Shown here in pieces: positions 36,421 to 45,973 of a DNA stretch of 55,222 nucleotides. The stretch is from assembly GCF_017115105.1 (NCBI RefSeq), contig NZ_JABXKH010000125.1, positions 1-55,222 on the forward strand, in the 5' to 3' direction. Within the stretch, counting starts at the first letter, position 1, and every line of letters starts with the position of its first letter. A model generated the notes under the pieces. The model had not been told where the DNA came from, searched no databases, and saw nothing but the letters and a program-made list of their open reading frames with translations. The stretch comes from Nostoc sp. NMS2 (GTDB taxonomy: Bacteria > Cyanobacteriota > Cyanobacteriia > Cyanobacteriales > Nostocaceae). The position numbers and the translations under genes are program-made.

Positions 36421-37762
36421 TTCAAGGGGCGACAATCGCCTTTAAAGCAAGCCAGCTAAAGGTTTTGGACGTACAGACCCCTTGAAAAAAGTGAGTACTT
36501 ATTGAGAATTAACTGTACAGTTATTAAGCAGCTACCTGTAGGGTACATTTTAATGGTAAAAAAGAACGGTCTCGTAATTTGATCAAGACCGTCGTCAAAA
36601 TGCTAGCATCATTCTACCAAAACTTCTTAGAAAAATACCTAAATAAAGCACAGTTAATCACCCTAAAGATGTTGGTGTGGTTGTTACAAAATCAGAAACA
36701 AGTGAAGATAGAAAGGCTGGCAGCAACCTTACCTCTACCAATACAACAAAACAGTCGTAGACGGCATATACAAAGGTTTTTAACACTGAATGCTTTGAGT
36801 GTAGTCTTATTGTGGTTTCCCATCATTGAAGCAATAATTAACCAACATTTTAAATTAGGGTCACAATTAACCATTGCAGTGGATAGAACCCAGTGGAAAG
36901 AAAATAATGTGTTGATGGTGAGCGTGATTTATCAAAAAAGAGCTTGGCCAATATATTGGTGTCTGTTAGAGAAAGATGGTTGCAGTAACTTAGAAGAACA
37001 GCAAAAAGTATTACGTCCAGTAATTCGCTTATTAAAAAAGTACAAACTAGTAATTATTGGAGATAGAGAATTTCACAGTGTAGAACTGGGACAGTAGCTC
37101 CACAAGCAGAACATGGGTTTTGTACTCCGCCAGAAAAAAGACACTACTTTTCGGGAGAAAAGACAGAAATTTCAGTCGTTAAGTAGCATTGAGATTTATC
37201 CTGGTATTCGTCAATTTTATCCCAATGTTAAGTTGACTCAGAAAAAAGGTTTTGGTCGGTTTAATTTAGCAGTCTACTGGAAAAGAAAGTATAGAAGTAA
37301 ACAAGAAAAGGAAGCTTGGTATTTATTAACTAATTTGCCTGATTTAAATACTGCCCTCAAAATATATACTCAACGCTTTGGGATTGAAGCCATGTTCAAA
37401 GATTGTAAAACTGGTGGCTACAATTTGGAAAGCTCTCAAGCCAATCCTGATAGACTTGTACGAATAATATTCTTAATCGCTTTAGCTATAACCAGTGCTT
37501 GGTTACATGGACAAAGGACTAAATTTCAAAAACAAGAATCATATATTTGTCGTAGTCAAGAAAAAAATAGAAATGAGAAACGTCACAGTAATTTCTGGAT
37601 AGGTTTATATGGTCAAAATTGGATAGTTGCTTGGCATGAGTGTCAAGCATGGGTCGAGGAACTGGTCGGTTTCAGTCGCAATAAGCAAGCATATTATCAG
37701 CGAGGTTTAAGGGCTATGAAGCTTATACAGCAAGCTCTTTAACTCGCTTGTCGCCCCTTGAA
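36421..37762 (+). mobile_element. IS4-family insertion sequence (inactive)
   Basis: The ends are 15-bp perfect inverted repeats: TTCAAGGGGCGACAA at 36421-36435 and its complement TTGTCGCCCCTTGAA at 37748-37762. One transposase frame lies inside, broken by a stop. The right end cuts the winged-helix-like gene at 37763-38643. The left flank is a different sequence, with no target duplication visible, so the flanks probably arose by recombination or deletion after insertion. Confidence 0.85.
36600..37742 (+). pseudogene. IS4-family transposase with an amber stop
   Basis: The ATG at 36600 (MLASFYQNFLEK) opens a ~380-codon frame interrupted only by a TAG at 37095-37097. The same frame continues on the other side (ELGQ-stop-LHKQNMGFVLRQ), where related transposases would have Trp (TGG). 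DDE residues are visible: IAVDRTQW, IIGDREF, and the YREK signature YTQRFGIEAMFKDCK. The protein would make the double-strand cuts for transposition; as read it is truncated before the catalytic Glu, so it is inactive unless supplied in trans. Confidence 0.85.
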
Positions 37763-38643
37763 CAGATTGACCCTGTTCTACTTGCCCCGGTGTTTGATTA
37801 GCGATCGCTGAACTTAAAGATTTCTCATTTTCTGCAACGGGCGCGGCGGAACAAGCACCTTCATAACAGTCTTTCGGCTCAACACCACAGTCCTGGTTTT
37901 CAAACAACGAAGCGCGATTACTCAGTGCATCATCCACAAGCGCCAGCGATGTACAGTCCGTTACCGCAGGTAACTCTTCCTCCAACTCTGACACGCTTTG
38001 AACAATCTGAGGCGACGCGCCCTCCAAGGGCGCATGAGCCGTCTCCTCTACACGCGAATTTTCGGGTTGCGTGTCAGAGATACACCTCACAATCTCTTTT
38101 GAAGAGATTGTGAGGTGTTCCTGAGTAGTTTGTGAGGTTTCCTGGAATCCTTGTTCTGACTGCTTTTGACCTAAAATAGACGCTTTGTACAAAGCACCCA
38201 TTTCTTCAGAGCCAGCATCTATCTCTGAATCCCCAGCATTTGGTTCTCGTTTTTCAGCAGAGGGTTCTTGTTTTTCAGCATTGGCTTTCTCCCAAAATTC
38301 CTTCATCCGGCTACCGTGTAAATTCTTCACCATCCAGCTAGCAGTCTCCCGGCCATCCTGAACCGACTTGTCCGGTTTAAAAATGAACAAACCACTGTCG
38401 GAGAGAATTTTCTTCGCAGAGATAAAAGTACTGTATCCTAAAGCACTTGTTAGGGGCATCCACCGAGAACCATAAGGGTCAGCCGTCCAGCACTCCTGCC
38501 ACAATTGTGTAATTGAGGGTCTTTGCTGGGAAGCCCAGAGCATATCTTCGATAGGGATAATCACATGAAGCCGCTTGTACGGTGACTGTGGTTTACTAGC
38601 AGCAGTCTTTTTGAGCTTGGGTCTTGTAATAGTTGCGGTCATT
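37707..38643 (-). pseudogene. winged-helix-like plasmid protein, copy A, C terminus removed by the IS
   Basis: The ATG at 38643 (MTATITRPKLKK) has AGGAG upstream and matches the start of the intact paralogue at 47754. Residues ~15-120 are conserved: YKRLHVIIPIEDMLWASQQ, LWQECWTADPYGSRWMPL, SALGYSTFISAKKIL, GRETASWMVKNLHGSRMKEF. They look like a winged-helix DNA-binding fold. The middle is low-complexity Glu/Ser/Gln-rich. Native sequence ends at about VEQGQS (37763); the last ~18 residues are encoded by the insertion sequence. Copy B has ~100 further residues here. The protein may be non-functional. It follows the ParB-like gene (copy A) on the same strand. Confidence 0.72.
38082..38118. repeat. 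17-bp perfect hairpin inside copy A
   Basis: Arms ACACCTCACAATCTCTT (38082-38098) and AAGAGATTGTGAGGTGT (38102-38118), loop TTG. The paralogue has a different but equally perfect hairpin at the same place (47194-47230), with three paired substitutions. Confidence 0.85.
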
Positions 38644-38751
38644 CTACAATCTCCTGTTATGTTGACGCACGGAAATTTCCCCCACTGTGATGCGGGGCTT
38701 GGTACTTGCATTTGCTTGTCTAAAGAATTACTGGTATGGGCAACAAATCAG
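38644..38751 (-). promoter_or_regulatory. conserved leader between the ParB-like and winged-helix-like genes, copy A
   Basis: The ~95 bases before the ATG are almost identical to 47755-47858. They include ACAGGAG as ribosome-binding site and a CCCCC...GGGG hairpin within CCCCCACTGTGATGCGGGG. Such conservation of non-coding sequence between copies suggests translational or transcriptional control of the downstream gene. Confidence 0.5.
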
Positions 38752-40095
38752 TTAGCCTTGCCAAAAGCGCAATTCATCTCGGAAATACCTATCAGTCTTT
38801 TTCGATTGCTCCTTCCAACCATTCCAAGCAACCACCAACTCTTCGCCCAAATCCTCTACAACTTCACCCCTCTCGACATACAAAGTACGGTATGGGTCAG
38901 CATGAGACACGATAGAACCAACGCCAATGATGTCCGGTTGGGAGGATGCGTTCTGGAGTGCAATAATTAAATCAGTCTCTTCATTGGTCAATTCCGCCCA
39001 GTAGTCCGATTTAATTACCTCGTACTCTTGGGCAACATTCCAAAACTCTTGCCAAGTACACTCAGGTTTTGTAAGTACCTGCCGAATGTCAGTAACCGCT
39101 TGGGGAAGCATTTCCAGTTGTTCAGCTCGATATGCGATCGCAGTTGGTGTCGGCTCACTGCCTAAAATGATTGCCGCAGCCTCTAACGCTTGGGTATTGT
39201 TCATAGCACTGGCGAGGTTTTTCAATGCCATACCCATGAGTCGCAGACATTCCTGGGCATTTTCCTTGGGGGGTTCCTGGGCCAGTGATCGCAGATCAAT
39301 AGTTTTCTCCAAGGCAAGCTTGACTTGCTTGTTCAAAACTTTGGTCGCTTGGTGGCTCATGGTATTTCCCCATTGTTGAGAAGGGCGCTGTTGTACGGCG
39401 TGTTCCAATTCTTGGATACGTTGCTGGAGTTGTTGATTCTCAATCTCCAGTTTTCTTAAGCCCTCCATCTCATCCAAACGCTGCTGTAACTGAACGTTTT
39501 GCTCCTTCTGCTGCTTATACAGGTTTTGCAAGGATGAGATTTGCTCTTGTACCTGGGCTTCGGCTTTAGCTCCTGCTTCTGCCTGTAGCCCAACTCTCAA
39601 TTCCTGAGAAAGTCTCTCTAGTTCGTGTTTATGCTGTTCTTCGAGTGCTGCGATCGCCTCAGAATATTCTTTTGGGTAAGTCCGCCCACTCGATTCAGAC
39701 ACAATTGCGTCATTTAAATCAGCATTGTTAATCAACAACCTTTCGCCATCAGTAAAGGTAACAATCTGCTGATAGTTATTCGGAGCCGAAGCCTCAATCA
39801 CTCCTGATTCGCCATAACGAGGGTGTGAAAGGGAAGAAACAGTGACAGAATTACACAATTGCGTTTTGACTTTTTCTTGTTTTGTGCTAATGGTTCTAGT
39901 GGGTGACGTATTTTTTGGAACAACCTTCTGAACTGCTTTAGCAAAATCGGCAGCAGCTAGGAAGGGTTTTTCTTTGGCTGCGATCACAACAGCTTGTTCT
40001 AACTCATCGGCAGTTTTGACCAACCGGAGTAGGGGGCGAGTTTGGGAAGTTTTGGTGATCTTGTCCTTCAAATCTTCTGCTAGGATATCAACTTG
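38752..40095 (-). pseudogene. ParB-like coiled-coil plasmid protein, copy A, 5' truncated
   Basis: The reading frame is closely similar to residues ~129-567 of the gene at 47859-49562, but its upstream part is missing. It begins after a stop at 40096-40098 with QVDILAEDLKDKITKTSQTR (paralogue: VVDTLPEELREKITKPSQTR) and has only a TTG near 40071 as possible start. Remaining parts: a ParB-like spacer domain (RPLLRLVKTADELEQAVVIA), an SH3-like stretch around YGESGVIEASAPNNYQQIVT, a long coiled coil (~150-230) and a helical C terminus ending FRDELRFWQG. The N-terminal region with the predicted DNA-recognition helices is lost, so function is doubtful. Confidence 0.7.
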
Positions 40096-40145
40096 CTACC
40101 CCTGATTGATTTTTAAAAAATTAAAAATATTTTGTACTAAAATAC

Positions 40146-41687
40146 ATGAATTTTAAAAATTTTTCCGAGTTACATGACTTTATTCGTCGCTACAATTCAA
40201 CATCGATTTTGGAGATTGGATCTGAAAAATGCTGGCAGAACTGGGAATCAAAATACTCAAATTCTTCAGATAAAATATACGGTAATATTGAACGCAATTA
40301 TACTGTCCGGCTGATGTTACTAGCGAGTACGGGGAATCCTCATCGGCGTGGAAATATTAGTGTTCAAGCGTTTAATAATTTAATTCAGGCTTACCACAAT
40401 TTGGATGGGCATACTATTTCTAATAGTCATATTCTTGAAGGAGAAGCAGAAATTCTATTAAAATCTATCCAAGATTGGGAAATTATTAATGAAAGAATAG
40501 TACGTAATTGGTCGTTAAAGTTAAGCAGTATTTTGGATTTAAAAGTAATTCGTTCTCATATAGGCGGTTTATTTCTACAGCGTGTAGGAGCTTTCCAAAA
40601 CGCGGGTTTTGGATATCCCGTTTCTCGTATAAAGCGAACAATCAAGCTGATTGAGTTACTAGATTATAGCTCCAATCAAAAATTTTCAAATGATTTGGCA
40701 GTTCATATAGGTTTAAGTCCGACAAATTACTTTAGACAATTTTTAGCTTGTTTAGCTATATTTGGCTGGCTTTCTGGCAAAAAAGGATTTTGTAATCTAT
40801 CTCAGCTCCCGGCTATAGATAATCAAGTTCAAAATCTTGGTGTTAACTTAGATGATTTAAAAAAGTTTATTAAGCAGAATAGTAATTTCTTTAGTAAAGA
40901 AGAGGATACTTCATTTCGTAGTAAGGTAAAAAAAATACTTAATAATGTTCCTGATTACTATCAACCGTTTTTGTTCAATTATTTTTTGGAGTTACCCTTT
41001 ATTGAATTAAAAAATGAAGAATTCTGTTTGCCAGACCCTTTTTCTTTTACCGAATCCTGTTGGAACCAAGTGAGGAGTATTGTTTTTAAAGAGGATAACA
41101 GAAAAAGATATGAAGATTTACTAAGTCGTACATTTGAAAATTATCTTAACAATGTACTATTCCCTTTTATTGCTCCTAACTGTTTTGAGAGAATTCCTGA
41201 AGTCAAAAATCCACAATCTAATAAAGATAAACGGGCTGATTTTCTTATTAAACTTCCAAATTACTATATTGTTGTAGAATGCAAAAGTAGTATTATGTCT
41301 TCCGATACAAGCGCTTATTTTCAGGCTGATAAACTAGCTGATCTTTGGTGTCGTATCCACTCTGCATTTGAGCAAATCAGTATAACAGTAGATGTTCTCA
41401 ATCTTCACGATAAACCAGTGATTCCTCTCATTATAACTTTCTATGATAGTGTTGCTGCATCCGCAGTATTTGAAGAGATAGTAAGGCAAAGTGATTATTG
41501 CCCTCGTATGGGGGTGAATATACCACCGATTGTCTATTCTTTACATGAATTTGAACATTTTATTTCCAATAGAAGCCTAAATAATTGGTCAGAATTAATT
41601 CTTTCACAACAGAATGCTAATTCTTCTGTAAAGCCTGACAATCAGGGGCATAATTATGAACACTTAAACGATATTTCCATTCTTTAA
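40146..41687 (+). CDS. PD-(D/E)XK nuclease-like protein, probable defence gene
   Basis: A 513-residue protein from an ATG without clear ribosome-binding site, in notably AT-rich DNA. Residues 1-340 are helical with no recognised motif (NPHRRGNISVQAFNNLIQAY, SRIKRTIKLIELLDY, winged-helix-like NDLAVHIGLSPTNYFRQFLA). From ~345: RIPEVKN, KRADFLIKLPNYYIVVECKSS, with D365 and E378-x-K380 spaced as in PD-(D/E)XK nucleases. This nuclease core, alone and inserted between broken plasmid genes, fits a DNA-cleaving defence or restriction-like enzyme. It stands opposite to its neighbours and probably came in by transfer. The target is unknown. Confidence 0.72.
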   Translation: MNFKNFSELHDFIRRYNSTSILEIGSEKCWQNWESKYSNSSDKIYGNIERNYTVRLMLLASTGNPHRRGNISVQAFNNLIQAYHNLDGHTISNSHILEGEAEILLKSIQDWEIINERIVRNWSLKLSSILDLKVIRSHIGGLFLQRVGAFQNAGFGYPVSRIKRTIKLIELLDYSSNQKFSNDLAVHIGLSPTNYFRQFLACLAIFGWLSGKKGFCNLSQLPAIDNQVQNLGVNLDDLKKFIKQNSNFFSKEEDTSFRSKVKKILNNVPDYYQPFLFNYFLELPFIELKNEEFCLPDPFSFTESCWNQVRSIVFKEDNRKRYEDLLSRTFENYLNNVLFPFIAPNCFERIPEVKNPQSNKDKRADFLIKLPNYYIVVECKSSIMSSDTSAYFQADKLADLWCRIHSAFEQISITVDVLNLHDKPVIPLIITFYDSVAASAVFEEIVRQSDYCPRMGVNIPPIVYSLHEFEHFISNRSLNNWSELILSQQNANSSVKPDNQGHNYEHLNDISIL

Positions 41688-41726
41688 ACGTGAAAAAACC
41701 GTAGTAAAGATAAGAAAACTATCATT

Positions 41727-41754
41727 ATAATGTTACTGGTATAATGTTACTGGT
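41727..41754. repeat. 14-bp direct tandem repeat, two copies
   Basis: ATAATGTTACTGGT occurs twice in succession between the nuclease gene and the DUF6615 gene. It may be an operator or a replication-slippage product. Confidence 0.6.
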
Positions 41755-41893
41755 TTTAATAAATAGTTAGGGTTAATGGCCATGATAACAACTCGCCCGT
41801 TGCTACCTCATGCACCTCCGTACTTCCGTCACCCTTTGCTTGTCCCAAGGTAAACTCATCTGCCCAGGCTATATAAGCATTCAAAAATTGAGG

Positions 41894-42823
41894 CTACTGT
41901 TCTAAAACAGTTGTAATATCACCTTGGAGAACTACATAATCTGGTGGTGTCTCGCTCCACAAATCATTTATAAGTTCACGAGTAATTCCATCTCCACTCT
42001 GTAAAGCACTAATTAAAGATCGTATACGTGGTGGAAGTTGTCGCTTAGTATTTATTTTAGGTAAGTCTGGAATATCTTCACGAAAATCTCTTTCTTCTGG
42101 AACCTCAAATAACCTCTGTCGTAAAGCTTGTGCAAATGCACACGCACGAGTAGCTATGCCCTGTGATTCATCTGGATAAATTCCAGGACAACAAGCAACG
42201 CAATGCCACGGTACTGAAATTGGTAGTAAATATTTGACGGAATGTCGCTTCCTTTTATGTAGTAACAGCGTATTCCAAGCATCGGCAAGTGTACATCCCC
42301 AAAGTTCGCTTCTATTACCAAAGCTATGACAAAACCAGTTAGGGCTTTGTGTGCCTGGAGTCCAATAGTTATAAAAACAGTAGAGTGGTGTTACCTGATA
42401 ATAAATAGCGTAGTTGAGCAAACGTTGAATTTGGGGATAACCATTAGTATCAGATTGATCGATAGAGTAAATCAGATTACGCGAAAGAACTTTTGCTTGA
42501 ACAACAGTACCAAAAAAAGAATTTTGCTGGATAAACCACCATTCCCAATCGGCTCCAGTAATCGCATTTTCCTTCTTTGCTGTGAAATCAAACACTAGAA
42601 AACGATTTGAGTTGAATTGATAAAGTTCTTGAAGATTGAGTGCAGTAATTCCATCTTCTCGAAGGTGAACAGGTGTGTTGTGATTATTCTTGACAAGTGA
42701 CCAAGTACGAGCAGCTTGTAGTTGAAAAGTACTACATAAACTATCAAAAACAGGGGCTGTGATATTTTGCATATAGTGAGGTAAGGTGCGTTTCCCCTGG
42801 TTCCCATAAATATTGCTACTCAC
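41894..42823 (-). CDS. DUF6615 family protein, putative nuclease-like defence protein
   Basis: The 309-residue frame starts at GTG 42823, inside the end of the neighbouring fragment; an ATG at 42772 (MQNITAPVFDSLCSTF) fits the family start better. The conserved centre is VFDFTAKKENAITGADWEWW then FFGTVVQAKVL: an acidic D-W-E-W-W followed by Q-A-K, which looks like a modified D...(E/Q)xK nuclease core. PLYCFYNYW and a cysteine/tryptophan-rich part (WHCVACCPG) follow. I associate this with DUF6615, often found in accessory regions. The TAG at 41894 is followed in frame by 45 more codons (PQFLNAYIAWADEFTLGQAK...), so the original protein may have been longer. Confidence 0.72.
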   Translation of the reverse strand: MSSNIYGNQGKRTLPHYMQNITAPVFDSLCSTFQLQAARTWSLVKNNHNTPVHLREDGITALNLQELYQFNSNRFLVFDFTAKKENAITGADWEWWFIQQNSFFGTVVQAKVLSRNLIYSIDQSDTNGYPQIQRLLNYAIYYQVTPLYCFYNYWTPGTQSPNWFCHSFGNRSELWGCTLADAWNTLLLHKRKRHSVKYLLPISVPWHCVACCPGIYPDESQGIATRACAFAQALRQRLFEVPEERDFREDIPDLPKINTKRQLPPRIRSLISALQSGDGITRELINDLWSETPPDYVVLQGDITTVLEQ

Positions 42824-43412
42824 TACACTTTACCAGCACCCCATCGGCACAAACAATCCCCCACTGCGGAAACTTCGCCACCAGCTTCTTGATCACAATT
42901 TGCAAAGCCGGGTCATCATCCCAACACTTCTGCAAGAAGTCAAACCCCGGATTCTCCCCTGAATTTGCTGCTCGATTCAGTTTTTCCCTTCTTACAGGTC
43001 GCATATTTGACCTTGCTACAATCGCCTCATGCGACCATTTTTCAGGATTTGACACAGGTGCGGCGGAACTTTCACCCTCATCAACTGCTTTGATTTCTAC
43101 GCCCGAAACCGAGTTTTCAACCAACAACAAAGCAGAGTGATCCTGTTCTACCTCCTCTTGTGTTTGATTAGCGATCGCTGAATTGAGAGATTTTTCATTT
43201 TGAGCGACGGGCGCGGCAGAACAAGTCCCTTCATGACAGTCCCTCGCTTCAACGCTACAATCCTGGCTTTCTCCTATCAACAAAGCAGATTCACCCTGTA
43301 CAGCTTCCACAAGCGTTAGCGATGTACAGTCATTCGCCGTAAGCGATTCTTCAAGTTGCAAGGCGCTTTTCATAGGTGAAGGCGATGCACCCCTCAAGGG
43401 TGCGATCGCCGT
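42816..43412 (-). pseudogene. winged-helix-like plasmid protein, C-terminal fragment (copy C)
   Basis: From TAIAPLRGASPSPMKSALQ to the stop at 42816 this matches the second half of the gene at 46555-47754, including the repeated EGTCSAAPVAQNE units and the end (WSHEAIVARSNMRPVRREKL..., FDFLQKCWDDDPALQIVIKK). The conserved N-terminal winged-helix part is absent; only a TTG is available as start. The upstream junction with the GTPase gene end is near 43413-43490. It ends in overlap with the DUF6615 frame. Confidence 0.75.
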
Positions 43413-43491
43413 CTACTCACATTGTAAATTTTCGTTTGGCTTGGAAGAAACCACTTAGTTGGCTTACATCCTTAATCTTAAATTTCGCTAA

Positions 43492-45795
43492 TCATACTTT
43501 AGCAACCACAGATGCTTCAAGCTTACCACCTGTCTGTTCTATGGCATTATGCACTAGTTGACGAATTTGTTGTAAAAATTCTTGACTACCAATATTCATG
43601 ATTGGAGTGAGTTCTGGTGCGGCAGTATCATAGATGACTTTTATATCTCTTGCTCTAAGCATAGTAGAACCTTTTCCACTGTGCTTATAAGCCGTTACCC
43701 AAACAGCTAAAGGTTCTTTTACTAGACGGTTAGTGGTAAATGAATGTAGTTCTGCAAAAACCTTTTGACGAATGTTATTAACTGCCTGTTCAGCTTCTTC
43801 CTCTGATTTATTCTTCATAGTCCATTTACTAGGGTTATCTAAAAATTTTGAAATGGACTCATTGAGACGTGCTAACAAATCTGCAACTGGCTTTAATGTA
43901 TCATATTCTACATCAGTTTCTTCTGATATACGTCTATTAAGCGCCCGAACGCGAGTCCAATGTTCCTTATAAACGCCATCCAGTTCTCCTAGCCCAAGAA
44001 TTGCATCCCATCTTTTATGAAAGTCTCTTGTTGCTTGCTGAAAAGCAAACAATAATCCAGTAGGATCGTATATCGGTGCTACCTCTGGTAAAACTTGTGG
44101 TTTAATCGCATCTTCACAAAATTGTAAAAGACGTTCTAATTCAATCCTGTTAGTTCTGCGTTTTTTGACTTCTTCTAAAGACTTATCTAGACCACCCATC
44201 ATAAAACAGCGTTGTTCTAAATTTCGCTCAATTGCCCTGATTATAGGTTGACCGAGAATATCTCGCAAGCTAGTCAAACCGTTAGTTATTGAAGCCATAA
44301 CATGAGCTTTTTTGTCTTCAAACTTAGGTAAGTTATCTCCTTTTACATTGTCAAAATGTGTAAATGCGATTGCTAATTTATGTTGATAGCCACTGGTAGC
44401 TATTGCTCTAATTACTGACAAAGGAGCAGCTTGCATAGGCTGTTGGGAGTTATCAACCAAAAGAATAACATCAACAGCTTCAAAGCGACTGGTAATGTGA
44501 GTCGTCACACTAGCTGAGGAATCAGGAGTGTGTCCAAGCCCTTGCCCATCCATAAGAATTAGACTTCGCTTCTCATCTGTGAAAATTGGATCAAATGCAC
44601 CTTTAACCCTTATTCCCTGAACTAATGGTGTTAATAATCGACCAAATGAACGTGCATAGTTACTAGAAAATTTCTTAATTTGAGAAATAAATGCTTCTCT
44701 ATCCTCAATTTCATAAGTCCAAACTTCTGGCCAGCCAGTTCTACGTTTAATAAGATTACCAATAGTTAGTAGCTCAAAGCGTTGTTGTATTTCCTCCATA
44801 ATATCGTTTACTAGTTCATCAAAAGCATCCAAAGCTTGGATTTCTTCATCAAAAAGTTCTTCTACTACTTCACGGTCTTTGCCTCCGTAACTAATAATGT
44901 CTACTTCCAATATTTTATTGATATTTTGAATTGTATCTTCAGTCATTTTTCGGATGCGTTGAACATATTCTTCAAGTATTTTCTGCATTTTGACGCGTTC
45001 ATCTAAAGTAGGAATTGCCGTATCGCTAGCATCTACTACTTCCGAATCATTTATTGAGGAATCTTCTTCATCTTCCCAATTATCATCATCATCATCATCA
45101 TCTATGCTATCGATTTTTTGCCAAGACCCAAGGATATAGCTAAGTCTAAACTTCTGGTCTTGATGATTCAGTAAACGAGTTATTAATTTCTCATCAGAGA
45201 GTTTATCCCAAGCAGCTAGGCAAGCATCTGCTACACACTCACGTACACTAGTACGAACTGCCCACTCAGAGAAAAATGTAACTACTGCCTGATAAGATTC
45301 ATCAGATGTGATTATTTCTATATCTGAAGTAGTGGTCTTTGCAGTAGAAGTTGAAGGGAAACGGTCTTTTTGAGGATCTGTTCCAATTAAATGTCTTAAT
45401 AGTGAAGTTTTACCTGCTCCTGTTGTACCAACCAATAAAACCTTAGAGTATCCATCTTCTTTTGTTGGCAATGGAAGATGTTCTTCACGTAACTTCCAAG
45501 GATCTAGAGGTGGGTTTTCTATACCATCATAGAAAGCATCAACTATTACTGATGAAAACTGACGAGCCGCTTCCGAACGCATGGATACTCTGTAAAAACT
45601 TTCATCAGCTAACAACTCATTCATCTGTGCTACAAGCTTGTCAGCTTCTACCTCATCTGATGTTCCTAGCCCACGCCGAACTTTTAAACCTTGTTCAGTC
45701 CGAGGATCAGTACGCAAAGGATGTCGGAAGGTAATTGCCCATGCTGACCTTCCCTGTGAACGAGTTTTTGAAGCAGTATAATGTTTAGTAGGCAT
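43492..45795 (-). CDS. P-loop GTPase-like protein, probable defence gene
   Basis: A 767-residue protein. Residues ~18-64 (AWAITFRHPLRTD, GLKVRRGLGTSDEVEADKLV) resemble an integrase arm-type DNA-binding module. The P-loop VGTTGAGKTSLLRHL is at 122-136, followed by STSTAKTTTSD (switch I-like Thr), LILMDGQGLGHT (DxxG) near 410, and FTHFDNVKGD in the G4 position. A tract of Asp (DSIDDDDDDDN) lies near residue 240. The rest is mainly helical and could be a dynamin-like stalk. I predict a GTP- or ATP-driven sensor or effector; family unknown. The start lies next to a double inverted repeat that overlaps its ribosome-binding site. A small gene lies upstream on the same strand. Confidence 0.68.
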   Translation of the reverse strand: MPTKHYTASKTRSQGRSAWAITFRHPLRTDPRTEQGLKVRRGLGTSDEVEADKLVAQMNELLADESFYRVSMRSEAARQFSSVIVDAFYDGIENPPLDPWKLREEHLPLPTKEDGYSKVLLVGTTGAGKTSLLRHLIGTDPQKDRFPSTSTAKTTTSDIEIITSDESYQAVVTFFSEWAVRTSVRECVADACLAAWDKLSDEKLITRLLNHQDQKFRLSYILGSWQKIDSIDDDDDDDNWEDEEDSSINDSEVVDASDTAIPTLDERVKMQKILEEYVQRIRKMTEDTIQNINKILEVDIISYGGKDREVVEELFDEEIQALDAFDELVNDIMEEIQQRFELLTIGNLIKRRTGWPEVWTYEIEDREAFISQIKKFSSNYARSFGRLLTPLVQGIRVKGAFDPIFTDEKRSLILMDGQGLGHTPDSSASVTTHITSRFEAVDVILLVDNSQQPMQAAPLSVIRAIATSGYQHKLAIAFTHFDNVKGDNLPKFEDKKAHVMASITNGLTSLRDILGQPIIRAIERNLEQRCFMMGGLDKSLEEVKKRRTNRIELERLLQFCEDAIKPQVLPEVAPIYDPTGLLFAFQQATRDFHKRWDAILGLGELDGVYKEHWTRVRALNRRISEETDVEYDTLKPVADLLARLNESISKFLDNPSKWTMKNKSEEEAEQAVNNIRQKVFAELHSFTTNRLVKEPLAVWVTAYKHSGKGSTMLRARDIKVIYDTAAPELTPIMNIGSQEFLQQIRQLVHNAIEQTGGKLEASVVAKV

Positions 45796-45800
45796 TCTAG

Positions 45801-45889
45801 TTGTTCCTAGTTGTTCCTGATAATTATGATGTATTCAAATTAACAGTACAAAATTTCTTTGTCAAGAGTTTAGGAACAACTAGGAACAA
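45801..45889 (-). promoter_or_regulatory. operator-like double inverted repeat upstream of the GTPase gene
   Basis: Perfect 18-bp inverted repeat TTGTTCCTAGTTGTTCCT (45801-45818) / AGGAACAACTAGGAACAA (45872-45889) with a 53-bp spacer. Each arm is itself a tandem direct repeat of TAGTTGTTCC, one helical turn apart. The arm near the gene contains AGGAAC, the likely ribosome-binding site. This looks like paired operator sites that could loop and block the promoter and start. Confidence 0.75.
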
Positions 45890-45973
45890 CCTCTAATTTT
45901 TCTTTCTAGAAGCATTTCAGTGCTATGCCCCCAGAAAAAAGTTATGGATCTAAATTTGATGCTCATTCCTAAG

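Noticed and set aside
37095..37097. Recoding of TAG as an amino acid, because several genes here have in-frame TAG/TAA followed by open sequence
   Set aside because: The cases lie in a mobile element and decaying genes, and intact genes in the window also stop at TAG, so simple nonsense mutation is more likely.
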